Shown piece after piece: positions 9,443 to 17,221 of a stretch of DNA of 64,000 nucleotides (position 1 is the first letter of the stretch; each line of letters begins with the position of its first letter). Origin of the DNA: Wenxinia saemankumensis. Lineage in GTDB: Bacteria; Pseudomonadota; Alphaproteobacteria; Rhodobacterales; Rhodobacteraceae. The stretch lies in NCBI RefSeq assembly GCF_900141735.1, contig NZ_FQYO01000004.1:124001-188000 (forward strand). Reading direction: 5' to 3'. The position numbers were made by a program, and so were the translations under genes. Under the pieces are notes generated by a model. That model worked only from the letters and a program-made list of their open reading frames with translations, was not told where the DNA came from and made no database searches.

Positions 9443-9922
9443 TTACCCCAGCCGCTGCGCCGCCAGAAGCGCGGCCAGCGCCGGCAGCGCCAGCGACGAC
9501 GTGAGACGCCCGGCCTCCTCTGGCCGGTACGTGCCCCGCGTATCCAGCAGGTTCACCGCCCCGATGAGCGCGCCGCCCGAATGGACCGGCACGTTCACGA
9601 CCGACCCGCATCCCAGCGCCTCGATCGTGTCCGCGTCGGGGAACTGGTCGGGATGGTCGCGCACGTCGGCGGCGACGAAGGTCTCTCCCCGCTGCATCGT
9701 CTCGAACCAGGCATTGAGGCGGATCGGCTTGGTCCCGCTCGCCGGGTAGTCCTGCGGATGCGAGGTGAAGGCGCGGCGCACCAGTCCCGCCTCCATGTCC
9801 GCGATCATCACGGTGAAGAGCCGCAGCCCCACCTCCGCCCGCGCAAGCTCCATCAGCGCCGCGTAGCAATCGTCGGGCGCGGTCGCGCGTCCCAGCGCGG
9901 CGGCGAGGTCGGCCTGGCTCAT
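9443..9922 (-). CDS. GAF-domain protein coupled to the peptide-type ABC operon
   Basis: A single GAF domain fills most of the 159 residues. The conserved core is seen around LFTVMIADMEAGLVRRAFTS and the later GSVVNVPVHSGGALIGAVNL. It has no membrane segment and no attached output domain. Its start overlaps the stop of the upstream ATPase by four bases, so it is translated with the transporter. It may sense or bind a small molecule related to the transported substrate. It does not obviously carry the cysteine set of free methionine-R-sulfoxide reductase, another small GAF protein. Function is otherwise unknown. Confidence 0.8.
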   Translation of the reverse strand: MSQADLAAALGRATAPDDCYAALMELARAEVGLRLFTVMIADMEAGLVRRAFTSHPQDYPASGTKPIRLNAWFETMQRGETFVAADVRDHPDQFPDADTIEALGCGSVVNVPVHSGGALIGAVNLLDTRGTYRPEEAGRLTSSLALPALAALLAAQRLG

Positions 9923-10710
9923 TTCTCGGTCTCCATCGGGGCGGTGTCCACGGATTCGGGCTCCAGCAGGTCGGGGCCCATCAGGTCCGCGCCGGTCGCG
10001 CCGTGCAGGTGGCGCGCATACTCGGTGGCGAAATCGCCGGTCCGCAGCGCCGCGGTCGGCGCCTCCTCGACGATGCGGCCGCCCTGCATCACGGCCATCC
10101 GCTCGCAGAGGAACCCCACCACCGGCAGGTTGTGCGTCACCATCAGGTAGGTCAGCCCCCGCTCGGCCCGCAGGCGCTTCAGCAGGTTCAGGATCTCGGC
10201 CTGGACGCTGACATCGAGCGCGCTGGTCGGCTCGTCCAGCAGCATCACCCGCGGCTCGAGCATCAGGGCCCGCGCGATGGCGACCCGCTGGCGCTGCCCC
10301 CCCGAGAGCTGGTGCGGGTAGCGGAAGCGGAACCGCCGGTCGAGGCCCACATCCCGCAGCGCCCGCTCGACCCGCGCATCGCGGTCCTTCAGCCCGTGGA
10401 TCGCCAGCGGTTCGGACAGGGCCGCGTCTACCGTCCGGCGGGGATGGAGCGAGGCATAGGGGTCCTGGAACACCATCTGCATCAGCCGCGCGCTCTCCAG
10501 CGTCGGGCGCGGCGGCACAGGGGCGCCGTCCACCAGGATCGTGCCCTCGCGTTCGGGCGCGAGTCCGGCGATCGCCTTCAGCACGGTGGACTTGCCCGAC
10601 CCGCTCTCCCCCACCAGCGCGAAGGACCCGCCCTCCGGCACGGCGAAACTCGCGCCTTCCACCACGCGGTGCCCGTCATAGGCGATGGCGACGTTGCGCA
10701 GCTCGATCAT
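9919..10710 (-). CDS. Peptide/nickel-type ABC transporter ATPase, DppF-like
   Basis: ATPase of 263 residues with Walker A GESGSGKST at 34-42, signature LSGGQRQR, and Walker B reaching the catalytic Glu in MLLDEPTSALDVS. The length and the QMVFQDPYASLHPR Q-loop region are typical of the DppF/OppF half. It pairs with the DppD-like ATPase just upstream, whose stop overlaps its start by four bases. Transported substrate unknown. Confidence 0.9.
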   Translation of the reverse strand: MIELRNVAIAYDGHRVVEGASFAVPEGGSFALVGESGSGKSTVLKAIAGLAPEREGTILVDGAPVPPRPTLESARLMQMVFQDPYASLHPRRTVDAALSEPLAIHGLKDRDARVERALRDVGLDRRFRFRYPHQLSGGQRQRVAIARALMLEPRVMLLDEPTSALDVSVQAEILNLLKRLRAERGLTYLMVTHNLPVVGFLCERMAVMQGGRIVEEAPTAALRTGDFATEYARHLHGATGADLMGPDLLEPESVDTAPMETEK

Positions 10711-11540
10711 GTCCCGGCCCTCGCGGCGCGGTCCAGCACCGGCAGCCAGTCCCGCGTCTCGTCCATGCGCGGCACCGCCTCGATCAGGCCGCGCGTATAG
10801 GGGTGCGATGCATGGCGCAGGTCGGCAGCGGCGCAGCTCTCGACCACCTCGCCGCCCGCCATGACCATGATCCGGTCGCAGAACCGGCTGACGAGGGCAA
10901 GATCGTGCGAGATCAGGATCAGCCCCATCCCCTCGTCCCGGACCAGCTCGTCGATCAGCTCCAGCACCTCGGCCTGCACGCTCACGTCGAGCGCACTGGT
11001 CGGCTCGTCCGCGATCAGCAGCGCGGGGCGGGGGATCAGCATCATCGCGATCATCACCCGCTGGCCCATCCCGCCCGAGACCTCGTGCGGATACATCCGC
11101 GCCACCCGGTCCGGATCGGCGATCCGCACCCGCTCCAGCATCTGCCGCACGCGGGTGCGCCGCTCCCCGCGCGAGGGGCGCTCATGCGCGTCCAGCGCCT
11201 CGGCGATCTGGCGGCCGATGGTCATCACGGGGTTCAGCGAGAACTTGGGATCCTGCAGGATCATCGAGATCCGCGCCCCCCGCAGCGCCCGCATCCGCCG
11301 CTCGGGCAGCGCCATCAGGTCCTGCCCGTCGAAGGTCATCTCGGCCGCCGTGACCCGGCCCGGCGGCCGGATCAGGCGCAGGATCGCGCGGCCCGTCATC
11401 GACTTGCCCGACCCGCTCTCGCCCACGATGCCCAGCCGCTCGCGCCCGAGCGACAGGTCGAGGCCCTTCACCACCTCCACCCGGCCCTGATGGGTCGGAA
11501 AGCTCACCCGCAGGTCGCGGATCGTCAGCAGCTCGCTCAT
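10707..11540 (-). CDS. Peptide/nickel-type ABC transporter ATPase, DppD-like
   Basis: ATPase of 277 residues starting MSELLTIRDL. The start at 11540 was chosen over an upstream in-frame ATG because it follows a GGGGGA ribosome-binding site and removes a stretch of duplicated intergenic DNA. Walker A is GESGSGKSM at 40-48, the signature region reads VSGGMGQR, and Walker B is LLIADEPTSALDV. The PYTRGLIEAVPR segment near the C-terminus marks the oligopeptide-type subfamily. Confidence 0.9.
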   Translation of the reverse strand: MSELLTIRDLRVSFPTHQGRVEVVKGLDLSLGRERLGIVGESGSGKSMTGRAILRLIRPPGRVTAAEMTFDGQDLMALPERRMRALRGARISMILQDPKFSLNPVMTIGRQIAEALDAHERPSRGERRTRVRQMLERVRIADPDRVARMYPHEVSGGMGQRVMIAMMLIPRPALLIADEPTSALDVSVQAEVLELIDELVRDEGMGLILISHDLALVSRFCDRIMVMAGGEVVESCAAADLRHASHPYTRGLIEAVPRMDETRDWLPVLDRAARAGT

Positions 11541-11556
11541 ACCGTCCCCCGCGCCT

Positions 11557-11602
11557 TCATGTCCGCCCCTTCGGGATACGCCCTCATGTCCGCCCCTTCG
11601 GG
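11557..11602. repeat. Short tandem duplication at the dppC-dppD junction
   Basis: The 19-base sequence at 11584-11602, which encodes the last codons and stop of the DppC-like gene, recurs exactly at 11557-11575, giving a 27-base period. The extra copy lies in the 43-base gap before the DppD-like start. Confidence 0.8.
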
Positions 11603-12510
11603 TCGAGCGCATCCCGCAGGCCGTCGCCCAGCAGGCAGAATCCCAGCGACACGAGGATGATTGCGAAGCCCGGCATCGTCGCCACCCACCACTGGTCGAG
11701 GATGAAGGTCCGCCCGCGCGAGATCATCGCCCCCCATTCCGGCAAGGGGGGCTGCGCACCGAGGCCGAGGAAGCCCAGGCCCGCCGCCGTCAGGATGATT
11801 CCCGCCATGTCGAGCGTCACGCGAATGATGGTCGAGGACAGGCAGAGCGGGATGACGTGCCGCGTCACGATCCGCATGTGGCCCGCCCCGGACAGGCGCA
11901 CCGCCTGGATGAACTCGGCCTGCGCGAAGGTCAGCGTCTCGGCCCGGGCGATCCGCGCATAGGCCGGCCAGGAGGTGATGGCGATGGCGATGACCGCGTT
12001 CTCGATCCCGGGGCCGAGCGCGGCGACGAAGGCGAGGGCGAGGATCAGCTTCGGCATCGACAGGAAGATGTCGGTGATCCCCATCAGCACCTTGTCGACC
12101 CAGCCCCCCGCATAGCCGGCGACCGCGCCGACCAGCAGCCCCAGCGGGGCCGAGATGACGGCGACCAGCACCACGATCATCAGCGTGATCCGCGCGCCCC
12201 AGATGACGCGGCTCAGGATGTCGCGCCCCAGCTCGTCCGTGCCCATCCAGTGCTCGGCCGAGGGCGGCATCAGCCGCTCGGACAGCGACTGCCCGTAGGG
12301 CGTGTCGGGCGCGATCCAGGGGGCGAAGGCGGCGACCAGCACCAGGCCCAGGACGATCAGCCCGCCCGCCACGGCCAGCGGGTTGCGCAGCAGCTGCGAC
12401 CAGGTCCGGTAGGCGCTGCCGAGCGCGGCCTGCCGGCGCGAGGACGGCGCCTCGGCCAGCAGCCAGTCGCGCAGGCCGGACCGGGGGGCGGGGCGGGGAC
12501 CGGCGCTCAT
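11584..12510 (-). CDS. Peptide/nickel-type ABC transporter permease, DppC-like
   Basis: Permease of 308 residues with a cytoplasmic N-terminal stretch, a first helix at about residues 47-67 and the usual DppC pattern: the MGTDELGRDILSR motif in the middle and the EAA-type loop with ARAETLTFAQAEF. Its start overlaps the DppB-like stop by four bases. It forms the membrane pore with that protein. Confidence 0.92.
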   Translation of the reverse strand: MSAGPRPAPRSGLRDWLLAEAPSSRRQAALGSAYRTWSQLLRNPLAVAGGLIVLGLVLVAAFAPWIAPDTPYGQSLSERLMPPSAEHWMGTDELGRDILSRVIWGARITLMIVVLVAVISAPLGLLVGAVAGYAGGWVDKVLMGITDIFLSMPKLILALAFVAALGPGIENAVIAIAITSWPAYARIARAETLTFAQAEFIQAVRLSGAGHMRIVTRHVIPLCLSSTIIRVTLDMAGIILTAAGLGFLGLGAQPPLPEWGAMISRGRTFILDQWWVATMPGFAIILVSLGFCLLGDGLRDALDPKGRT

Positions 12511-13577
12511 CGCTTCGCCCTCGGGTCGAGCAGGCGGTAGGCCACGTCCGACAAACGGTTGATCGCGACGAAGACCACGCCGACGACCAGCGTCGCCCCC
12601 AGCACCGCGTTCATGTCGGCGTTAAGCAGCGCCGTCGTGAGGTAGTTGCCGATCCCGGGCCAGGAGAACACCGTCTCGATCATCACCGACCCTTCCAGGA
12701 GTTGCGCGTAGCTGAGGCCGATCACCGTCACCAGCGGCACCCGGATCGGGCGGAAGGCATGGACCCAGATGACCTTCCATTCCGGCAGGCCCTTCACGCG
12801 AGCCGTCGTCACATGCTCGCTCCCCAGCTGGTCCAGCATGAAGGACCGCGTCATCCGCGCGATATAGGCGAGGGAGAAGAAGGCGAGGATCGTCGCGGGC
12901 AGCACGATATGCGACACCGCGTTGCCGAAGACGGTGAAATCCCCCGCGATCAGCGAATCCACCAGCAGCAGCCCCGTCACCGGCTCCACCAGCCCGTCGT
13001 AGAAGATGTCGATCCGCCCCGGACCCGCGACCCAGCCGAGTCCGGCATAGAACAGGGCGAGGCCGACGAGCCCCAGCCAGAAGGCGGGGACCGAATAGCC
13101 CATCAGCGCGAAGATGCGGATCACCTGATCGATCCAGGTCCCCTGCCGCACCGCGGCCCAGACGCCGACCGGTACCCCGATCAGCACCCCCGCGAGGATG
13201 CCGAGCGTCGCCATCTCCAGCGTCGCGGGAAAGACCCGGGCCAGGTCCTCGGCCACCGGGCGGTTGGTGGTGATCGACTGGCCCAGATCCCCCGTCATCA
13301 CGTCGCCCACATAGACGAGGAACTGCACGAAGAGCGGCCGGTCGAGGCCGAGCGCGACCCGCGCCGCCTCGTACTGCTCCTGCGTGGCACGGTCCCCGAC
13401 CACGGCGAGGGCGGGGTCGATCGGCACCACGCGCCCAATGAAGAAGGTGATCGCGAGCAGCCCGAGGAAGGTCACGGCCGTCGTCAGGACGAAGCCGGCG
13501 ACCCCGCGCGAGGCGCGGCGCAGGCCCCGGGCGGGGCGGGTGGAGGGCTGGGGTATCGCGCTCATGTCGGGGGCCAT
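12507..13577 (-). CDS. Peptide/nickel-type ABC transporter permease, DppB-like
   Basis: Permease of 356 residues, a little longer than usual (about 310-335) owing to a polar N-terminus. A first helix at about residues 28-50 is followed by the VPIDPA segment, then five more helices and the characteristic EGSVMIETVFSWPGIG near the end. ATG 13565, four codons in, is an alternative start. It leads a leftward operon (permeases, two ATPases, GAF protein) transcribed away from the XRE-cupin regulator. Confidence 0.9.
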   Translation of the reverse strand: MAPDMSAIPQPSTRPARGLRRASRGVAGFVLTTAVTFLGLLAITFFIGRVVPIDPALAVVGDRATQEQYEAARVALGLDRPLFVQFLVYVGDVMTGDLGQSITTNRPVAEDLARVFPATLEMATLGILAGVLIGVPVGVWAAVRQGTWIDQVIRIFALMGYSVPAFWLGLVGLALFYAGLGWVAGPGRIDIFYDGLVEPVTGLLLVDSLIAGDFTVFGNAVSHIVLPATILAFFSLAYIARMTRSFMLDQLGSEHVTTARVKGLPEWKVIWVHAFRPIRVPLVTVIGLSYAQLLEGSVMIETVFSWPGIGNYLTTALLNADMNAVLGATLVVGVVFVAINRLSDVAYRLLDPRAKR

Positions 13578-13602
13578 CCGACATTATCCGCTTGGCAGAT
13601 GC

Positions 13603-13634
13603 AAAAACTTTTGTTCTCGTAGTGAAAAGTTTTT
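13603..13634. promoter_or_regulatory. AT-rich inverted repeat, probable operator of the XRE-cupin regulator
   Basis: AAAAACTTTT (13603-13612) and AAAAGTTTTT (13625-13634) form a perfect 10-bp inverted repeat with a 12-base spacer, and each arm is itself nearly palindromic. It is one of the most AT-rich spots in the window and sits in the 87-base gap between the divergent permease operon and the regulator. This is where a local repressor/activator would control both directions. Confidence 0.6.
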
Positions 13635-13664
13635 ACCGGATGCCGCGCGAAAGCGACCGTTGCC

Positions 13665-14261
13665 ATGGATACCGCCCCCTCCCTCGGCCCGCAGATCCGC
13701 CGCCGCCGCAAGCGGATGGACCTGACCCTGCAGGCGCTCTGCGACCGGGCGGGACTGTCGGTCGGCTATCTCAGCCAGGTGGAGCGCGACCAGGCGACGC
13801 CGACCCTGGCGACGCTGGCGCAGATCGCCCGGGCGCTGGGGGTCGATCTCGACTTCTTCGTCGCCGCCCGCCGCCCTGGCGACGCGCTGACGCGCGACGG
13901 CGCGCGGCCGCGCTTCCACCTCGCGGGATCGGTTCTGGGCTACGAATCCCTCGCCAACGACTATCCGGGCTCGGAACTGTCGAGCTACATCATCCACGTC
14001 CCCCCCGGCTACGCGTCCGAGCGCGTCGCCCATGCGGGGGAGGAGGTGATCTACATCCTGGACGGCGAGATCGACCAGCAGCTCGGAGCCGAGACCTTCC
14101 GCCTGTCCGCCGGCGATTCGCTCCACTACGACGGCGCGGTGCCGCATGGCTGGGCCAATCCCGGCGACGCGCCCGCGCGCATCCTCTGGACCGGCAAGCT
14201 CGACGTGCTGCACCGGCCCGAAGGGCCCGCCTCGCCGCCCTTCGCGGCGGCGGAGACCTGA
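13665..14261 (+). CDS. XRE-type helix-turn-helix regulator with C-terminal cupin domain
   Basis: The 198-residue protein has an N-terminal XRE helix-turn-helix at about residues 8-62 (including LCDRAGLSVGYLSQVERDQA) and a cupin sensor domain at about residues 105-185, with HAGEEVIYILDGEID and a late HGWANPGDAPARILW. Such PuuR-like proteins usually control transport and catabolism of amines, amino acids or peptides. It precedes the ABC binding-protein gene by 50 bases and diverges from the permease operon, so it most likely regulates the whole transporter. Confidence 0.92.
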   Translation: MDTAPSLGPQIRRRRKRMDLTLQALCDRAGLSVGYLSQVERDQATPTLATLAQIARALGVDLDFFVAARRPGDALTRDGARPRFHLAGSVLGYESLANDYPGSELSSYIIHVPPGYASERVAHAGEEVIYILDGEIDQQLGAETFRLSAGDSLHYDGAVPHGWANPGDAPARILWTGKLDVLHRPEGPASPPFAAAET

Positions 14262-14311
14262 CCACCCCGCGGCAACGACCGCATCCGAACCACCAACAGG
14301 GACCAAGACAG

Positions 14312-15901
14312 ATGAAGACACTCCGCTCCGCCCTCCTCGCCAGCGCGCTCGCGCTGCCGCTCGCCGCGCCGGCGGCCTTCGCCGAGACGCCCCCCGGCGT
14401 GCTCGTCGTCGCGCAGAACATCGACGACATCGTCGCCATCGACCCCGCCCAGGCCTACGAGTTCACCAGCGGCGAGCTGGTGACGAACCTCTACGACCGC
14501 CTCGTGCAATACGACGCCGAGGACACGACGGTGCTGGCCCCCGGCCTTGCCACCGAATGGACCGCCGACGAAGAGGCGAAGACGCTGACCTTCACGCTGC
14601 GCGACGGCGTGACCTTCCACTCGGGCAACGACTTCACCGCCGCCGACGTCGTCGGCTCCCTCTCCCGCGTGATCGAGCTGAACCTGACGCCGGCCTTCAT
14701 CCTGACCCAGCTCGGCTGGACGCCCGAGAACGTGGGCGAGATGGTCGTCGACAACGGCGACGGCACGGTCACGATCGCCTGGGACGGCGACTTCTCCTCC
14801 GCCTTCGTGCTCAACGTCCTCGCCGCCCGCCCCGCCTCCATCGTCGACATGGAGACGGTGATGGCGAACGAGGTGGACGGCGACATGGGCAATGCCTGGC
14901 TCAACGCCAACGCCGCCGGGACCGGGCCGTTCAGCCTGCAGACCTACCGCCCGAACGAGCTGGTGCGCCTCGCCGCCAACGAGGACTACTTCAAGGAAGG
15001 CCCGATGCTGGACGGCATCATCCTCCAGCACGTCCCCGAAAGCGCCACGCAGCAGCTGTTGCTGGAACAGGGCGACGTGGACATCGCGCGCAACCTGACC
15101 CCCGACCAGATCGCCGGCCTCGGCGAGGGCACGAAGGTCGAGACCTATCCCCAGGCCGCCGTCCACTTCCTGTCCTTCAACCAGAAGAACGAGGAACTGA
15201 CGGATCCCGCCCTCTGGGAGGCCGCGCGCTATCTCGTCGACTACCAGGGGATGACCGACAGCTTCCTCGCCGGCCAGATGGAGATCCACCAGGCCTTCTG
15301 GCCGAACGGCTTCCCCGGCTCCTACGACGAGACGCCCTTCACCTACGATCCCGAGCGGGCGCAGCAGATCCTGGACGAGGCGGGGATCGAGCTGCCGATC
15401 ACGGTCGAGCTCGACGTGATCAACGCCGCGCCCTTCACCGACATGGCGCAGGCGCTGCAGGCCAGCTTCGCCGAGGCGGGCATCAACTTCGAGATCCTGC
15501 CCGGCACCGGCGCGCAGGTCATCACGAAGTACCGCGAGCGCACGCATGAGGGGATGCTGCTCTACTGGGGCCCCGACTTCATGGACCCCCATTCCAACGC
15601 CAAGGCCTTTGCCTACAACTCGGACAATTCCGACGACGCCTATGCCGCCACGACCACCTGGCGGAACGCCTGGGCGGTGCCGGAGGAGATGAACCAGGAG
15701 GTGCGCGACGCCTTGGCCGAGAGCGACCCCGAGGCGCGACTCGAGATGTACATGGACCTGCAGCAGCAGGTGCAGGAGGAGAGCCCGATCGTCATCATGT
15801 TCCAGGCGAGCTACCAGGTCGCCATGGACGAGGATGTCGAGGGCTACGTCAACGGCGCCACGTCCGACTTCGTCTTCTACCGGCTCGTCACCAAGGAGTG
15901 A
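14312..15901 (+). CDS. Peptide/nickel-type ABC transporter substrate-binding protein (SBP_bac_5)
   Basis: Periplasmic binding protein of 529 residues. The signal peptide spans about residues 1-24, ending AFA-E. The family-5 pattern is clear: LVTNLYDRLVQYD, then TLRDGVTFHSGNDFTAADV, and NANAAGTGPF. The frame is open 720 bases upstream, but ATG 14312 starts the signal peptide and follows an AGGGA site. It is the only binding protein in the vicinity of the divergent dppBCDF-like genes and so is their likely partner. The hydrophobic substrate type cannot be read from sequence. Confidence 0.92.
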   Translation: MKTLRSALLASALALPLAAPAAFAETPPGVLVVAQNIDDIVAIDPAQAYEFTSGELVTNLYDRLVQYDAEDTTVLAPGLATEWTADEEAKTLTFTLRDGVTFHSGNDFTAADVVGSLSRVIELNLTPAFILTQLGWTPENVGEMVVDNGDGTVTIAWDGDFSSAFVLNVLAARPASIVDMETVMANEVDGDMGNAWLNANAAGTGPFSLQTYRPNELVRLAANEDYFKEGPMLDGIILQHVPESATQQLLLEQGDVDIARNLTPDQIAGLGEGTKVETYPQAAVHFLSFNQKNEELTDPALWEAARYLVDYQGMTDSFLAGQMEIHQAFWPNGFPGSYDETPFTYDPERAQQILDEAGIELPITVELDVINAAPFTDMAQALQASFAEAGINFEILPGTGAQVITKYRERTHEGMLLYWGPDFMDPHSNAKAFAYNSDNSDDAYAATTTWRNAWAVPEEMNQEVRDALAESDPEARLEMYMDLQQQVQEESPIVIMFQASYQVAMDEDVEGYVNGATSDFVFYRLVTKE

Positions 15902-15909
15902 GCCGGCTC

Positions 15910-15935
15910 GCGGGGGCCCCGCCGCGGGCCCCCGC
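15910..15935 (+). terminator. GC-rich hairpin after the binding-protein gene
   Basis: A 10-bp perfect stem (GCGGGGGCCC / GGGCCCCCGC) with a 6-base loop begins nine bases after the stop codon. It lacks a T tract, so it is a weak or Rho-assisted terminator candidate. Confidence 0.55.
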
Positions 15936-16249
15936 CCCTGCTCCGCGCCGCTTCGCAGGGTGCAGCCACCGGCCGTCGCGGGCAGAACGTGGCCCGCGCC
16001 GCCGGGCCCGGCGTCCCGCCCCCCTCGCGACATCGGCCGACCCGCCGACCGGTCCCCGCGGTCCCCGATAGCCAGGCACGCACCCACCGCGACCGGCACC
16101 GCCGCGCCCCCCGTAGGCCATCGCCAACCCGGGCCGCCCCGGCGACCGCCCTTAGCCGGTTCCGGGCCGCCCTGCGGGAACCTCCCGCCCCGCCATGCGT
16201 TCGCCGCGTCCCACCGACAGCACCCGACCACCCACCCCCGGAGGGCGAC
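15936..16249. other. Intergenic region, no gene seen
   Basis: Proline- and arginine-coding, GC-rich DNA upstream of the small membrane-anchored protein gene. An in-frame open stretch reaches back to 15989, but its residues (PPSRHRPTRRP and similar) look like translated non-coding DNA. No repeat or RNA gene was recognised. Confidence 0.45.
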
Positions 16250-16906
16250 ATGGACTGGCTGATGGCGCATGCGGACGCGCTGAACCTCGCGCTCAACGCG
16301 GGCATGTTCGCGGTATGGGTGTTCTACCTCCAGCTCTTCCTGTGGAACTACCTCAGGGCCCGCAAGCCGCGGCTGCTCATCAATCGCGGCAAGGGATCGG
16401 ATCTCGAGGCGCTCTGCCTCGTCTCGAACATGAGTCAGGAGCCGGTCTACCCGCTCAACGTCTACTTCACGCTCGATTGCGGCGACGAGAGCTGCCGCGC
16501 GGCGATCACCGACCGCGACCTGCTCGCCGCCCCCGCCGACGACGATCCCCCGCGCGACGTGACCAGCCATGGCCCGCTCACGCAAGGCGACTTCATGTCG
16601 ATCGGGTCGTTCCGCCACATGCTCGACCTCGCCGTGAAGTTCGGCGAGGGCGAACCCCGTTCGCTCGAGGATCTGCGGGGCCGGATCCGCACGCTCGAGG
16701 TAATGGTGACCGGCGCCTTCGGCGGCGACGACCTCGAGATCGCGGCGCGGCGGACTTTCCGCGTCGTCACCGATCGCGAGCCCTGGACCGTCGTCCCGAC
16801 AGAGCCGCAGACCCGCCAGATCTCCAGCCGGCGCGAGCGGCGCAAGCTGCGCCGCATGGCGATCGACGATCTCGCCCGCGACGAGAAGAGCTTCCGCGGC
16901 GGCTGA
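16250..16906 (+). CDS. Membrane-anchored hypothetical protein
   Basis: Unrecognised protein of 218 residues. ATG 16250 was chosen because GGAGGG precedes it and the translation then opens with a single transmembrane helix at about residues 12-34 (within LNLALNAGMFAVWVFYLQLF). A cytoplasmic domain with mixed beta-type sequence follows (LLINRGKGSDLEALCLVSNMS and VYPLNVYFTLD), and then a basic, arginine-rich tail from about residue 185. It stands alone between two ABC systems. The ordered middle part and good codon pattern support a real gene; no function is proposed. Confidence 0.7.
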   Translation: MDWLMAHADALNLALNAGMFAVWVFYLQLFLWNYLRARKPRLLINRGKGSDLEALCLVSNMSQEPVYPLNVYFTLDCGDESCRAAITDRDLLAAPADDDPPRDVTSHGPLTQGDFMSIGSFRHMLDLAVKFGEGEPRSLEDLRGRIRTLEVMVTGAFGGDDLEIAARRTFRVVTDREPWTVVPTEPQTRQISSRRERRKLRRMAIDDLARDEKSFRGG

Positions 16907-17176
16907 AGGAGCGCCCGGGGCAGGCAGGGCGCGGCGGTCGGGATGCCGGCCCGGCGACGGCAGGACAGCGCCGGGTGGCCCGTTCCGCCGGCCCGCGCCG
17001 CGACCCGGCCGTTCCGGCGCATGCCCTTCCACGGCCCGACCCTCCGCTCGCGGGGCTCCTCGATGGACCCCCGGCCGCCCCGTCCGGGCGGCGCTTCTGC
17101 CGCCGGCGCGTGCCCCGGCCGAGGAAGCAGCGGCGCGGCCCGACCGGGTCGACGCGCCCGTCGGCAGGGACCTGGC
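16907..17176. other. Intergenic region between converging genes, no gene seen
   Basis: GC-rich spacer after the membrane-anchored protein gene and before the hairpin that follows the iron-binding-protein gene. No coding pattern, repeat or RNA gene was recognised. Confidence 0.4.
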
Positions 17177-17207
17177 CCCCGGCCTTCGTCCGAAGCGAAG
17201 ACCGGGG
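17177..17207 (-). terminator. Hairpin downstream of the iron-siderophore operon
   Basis: Arms 17177-17188 and 17196-17207 form a 12-bp stem with a 7-base loop. The only non-Watson-Crick position becomes a G-U pair when read on the minus strand. It lies 15 bases after the binding-protein stop on that strand. There is no clear T run. Confidence 0.5.
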
Positions 17208-17221
17208 CCCGGGCTCCGACG

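Noticed and set aside
13603-13634. The AAAAACTTTT/AAAAGTTTTT repeat as a terminator
   Set aside because: It lies at the 5' ends of two divergent genes, not downstream of any gene, and has a weak A/T stem.
14126-17032. A 968-codon minus-strand open frame
   Set aside because: It lies opposite the binding protein and the membrane-anchored gene, has low-complexity Arg/Gly/Val/His composition and no domain; typical shadow in high-GC DNA.
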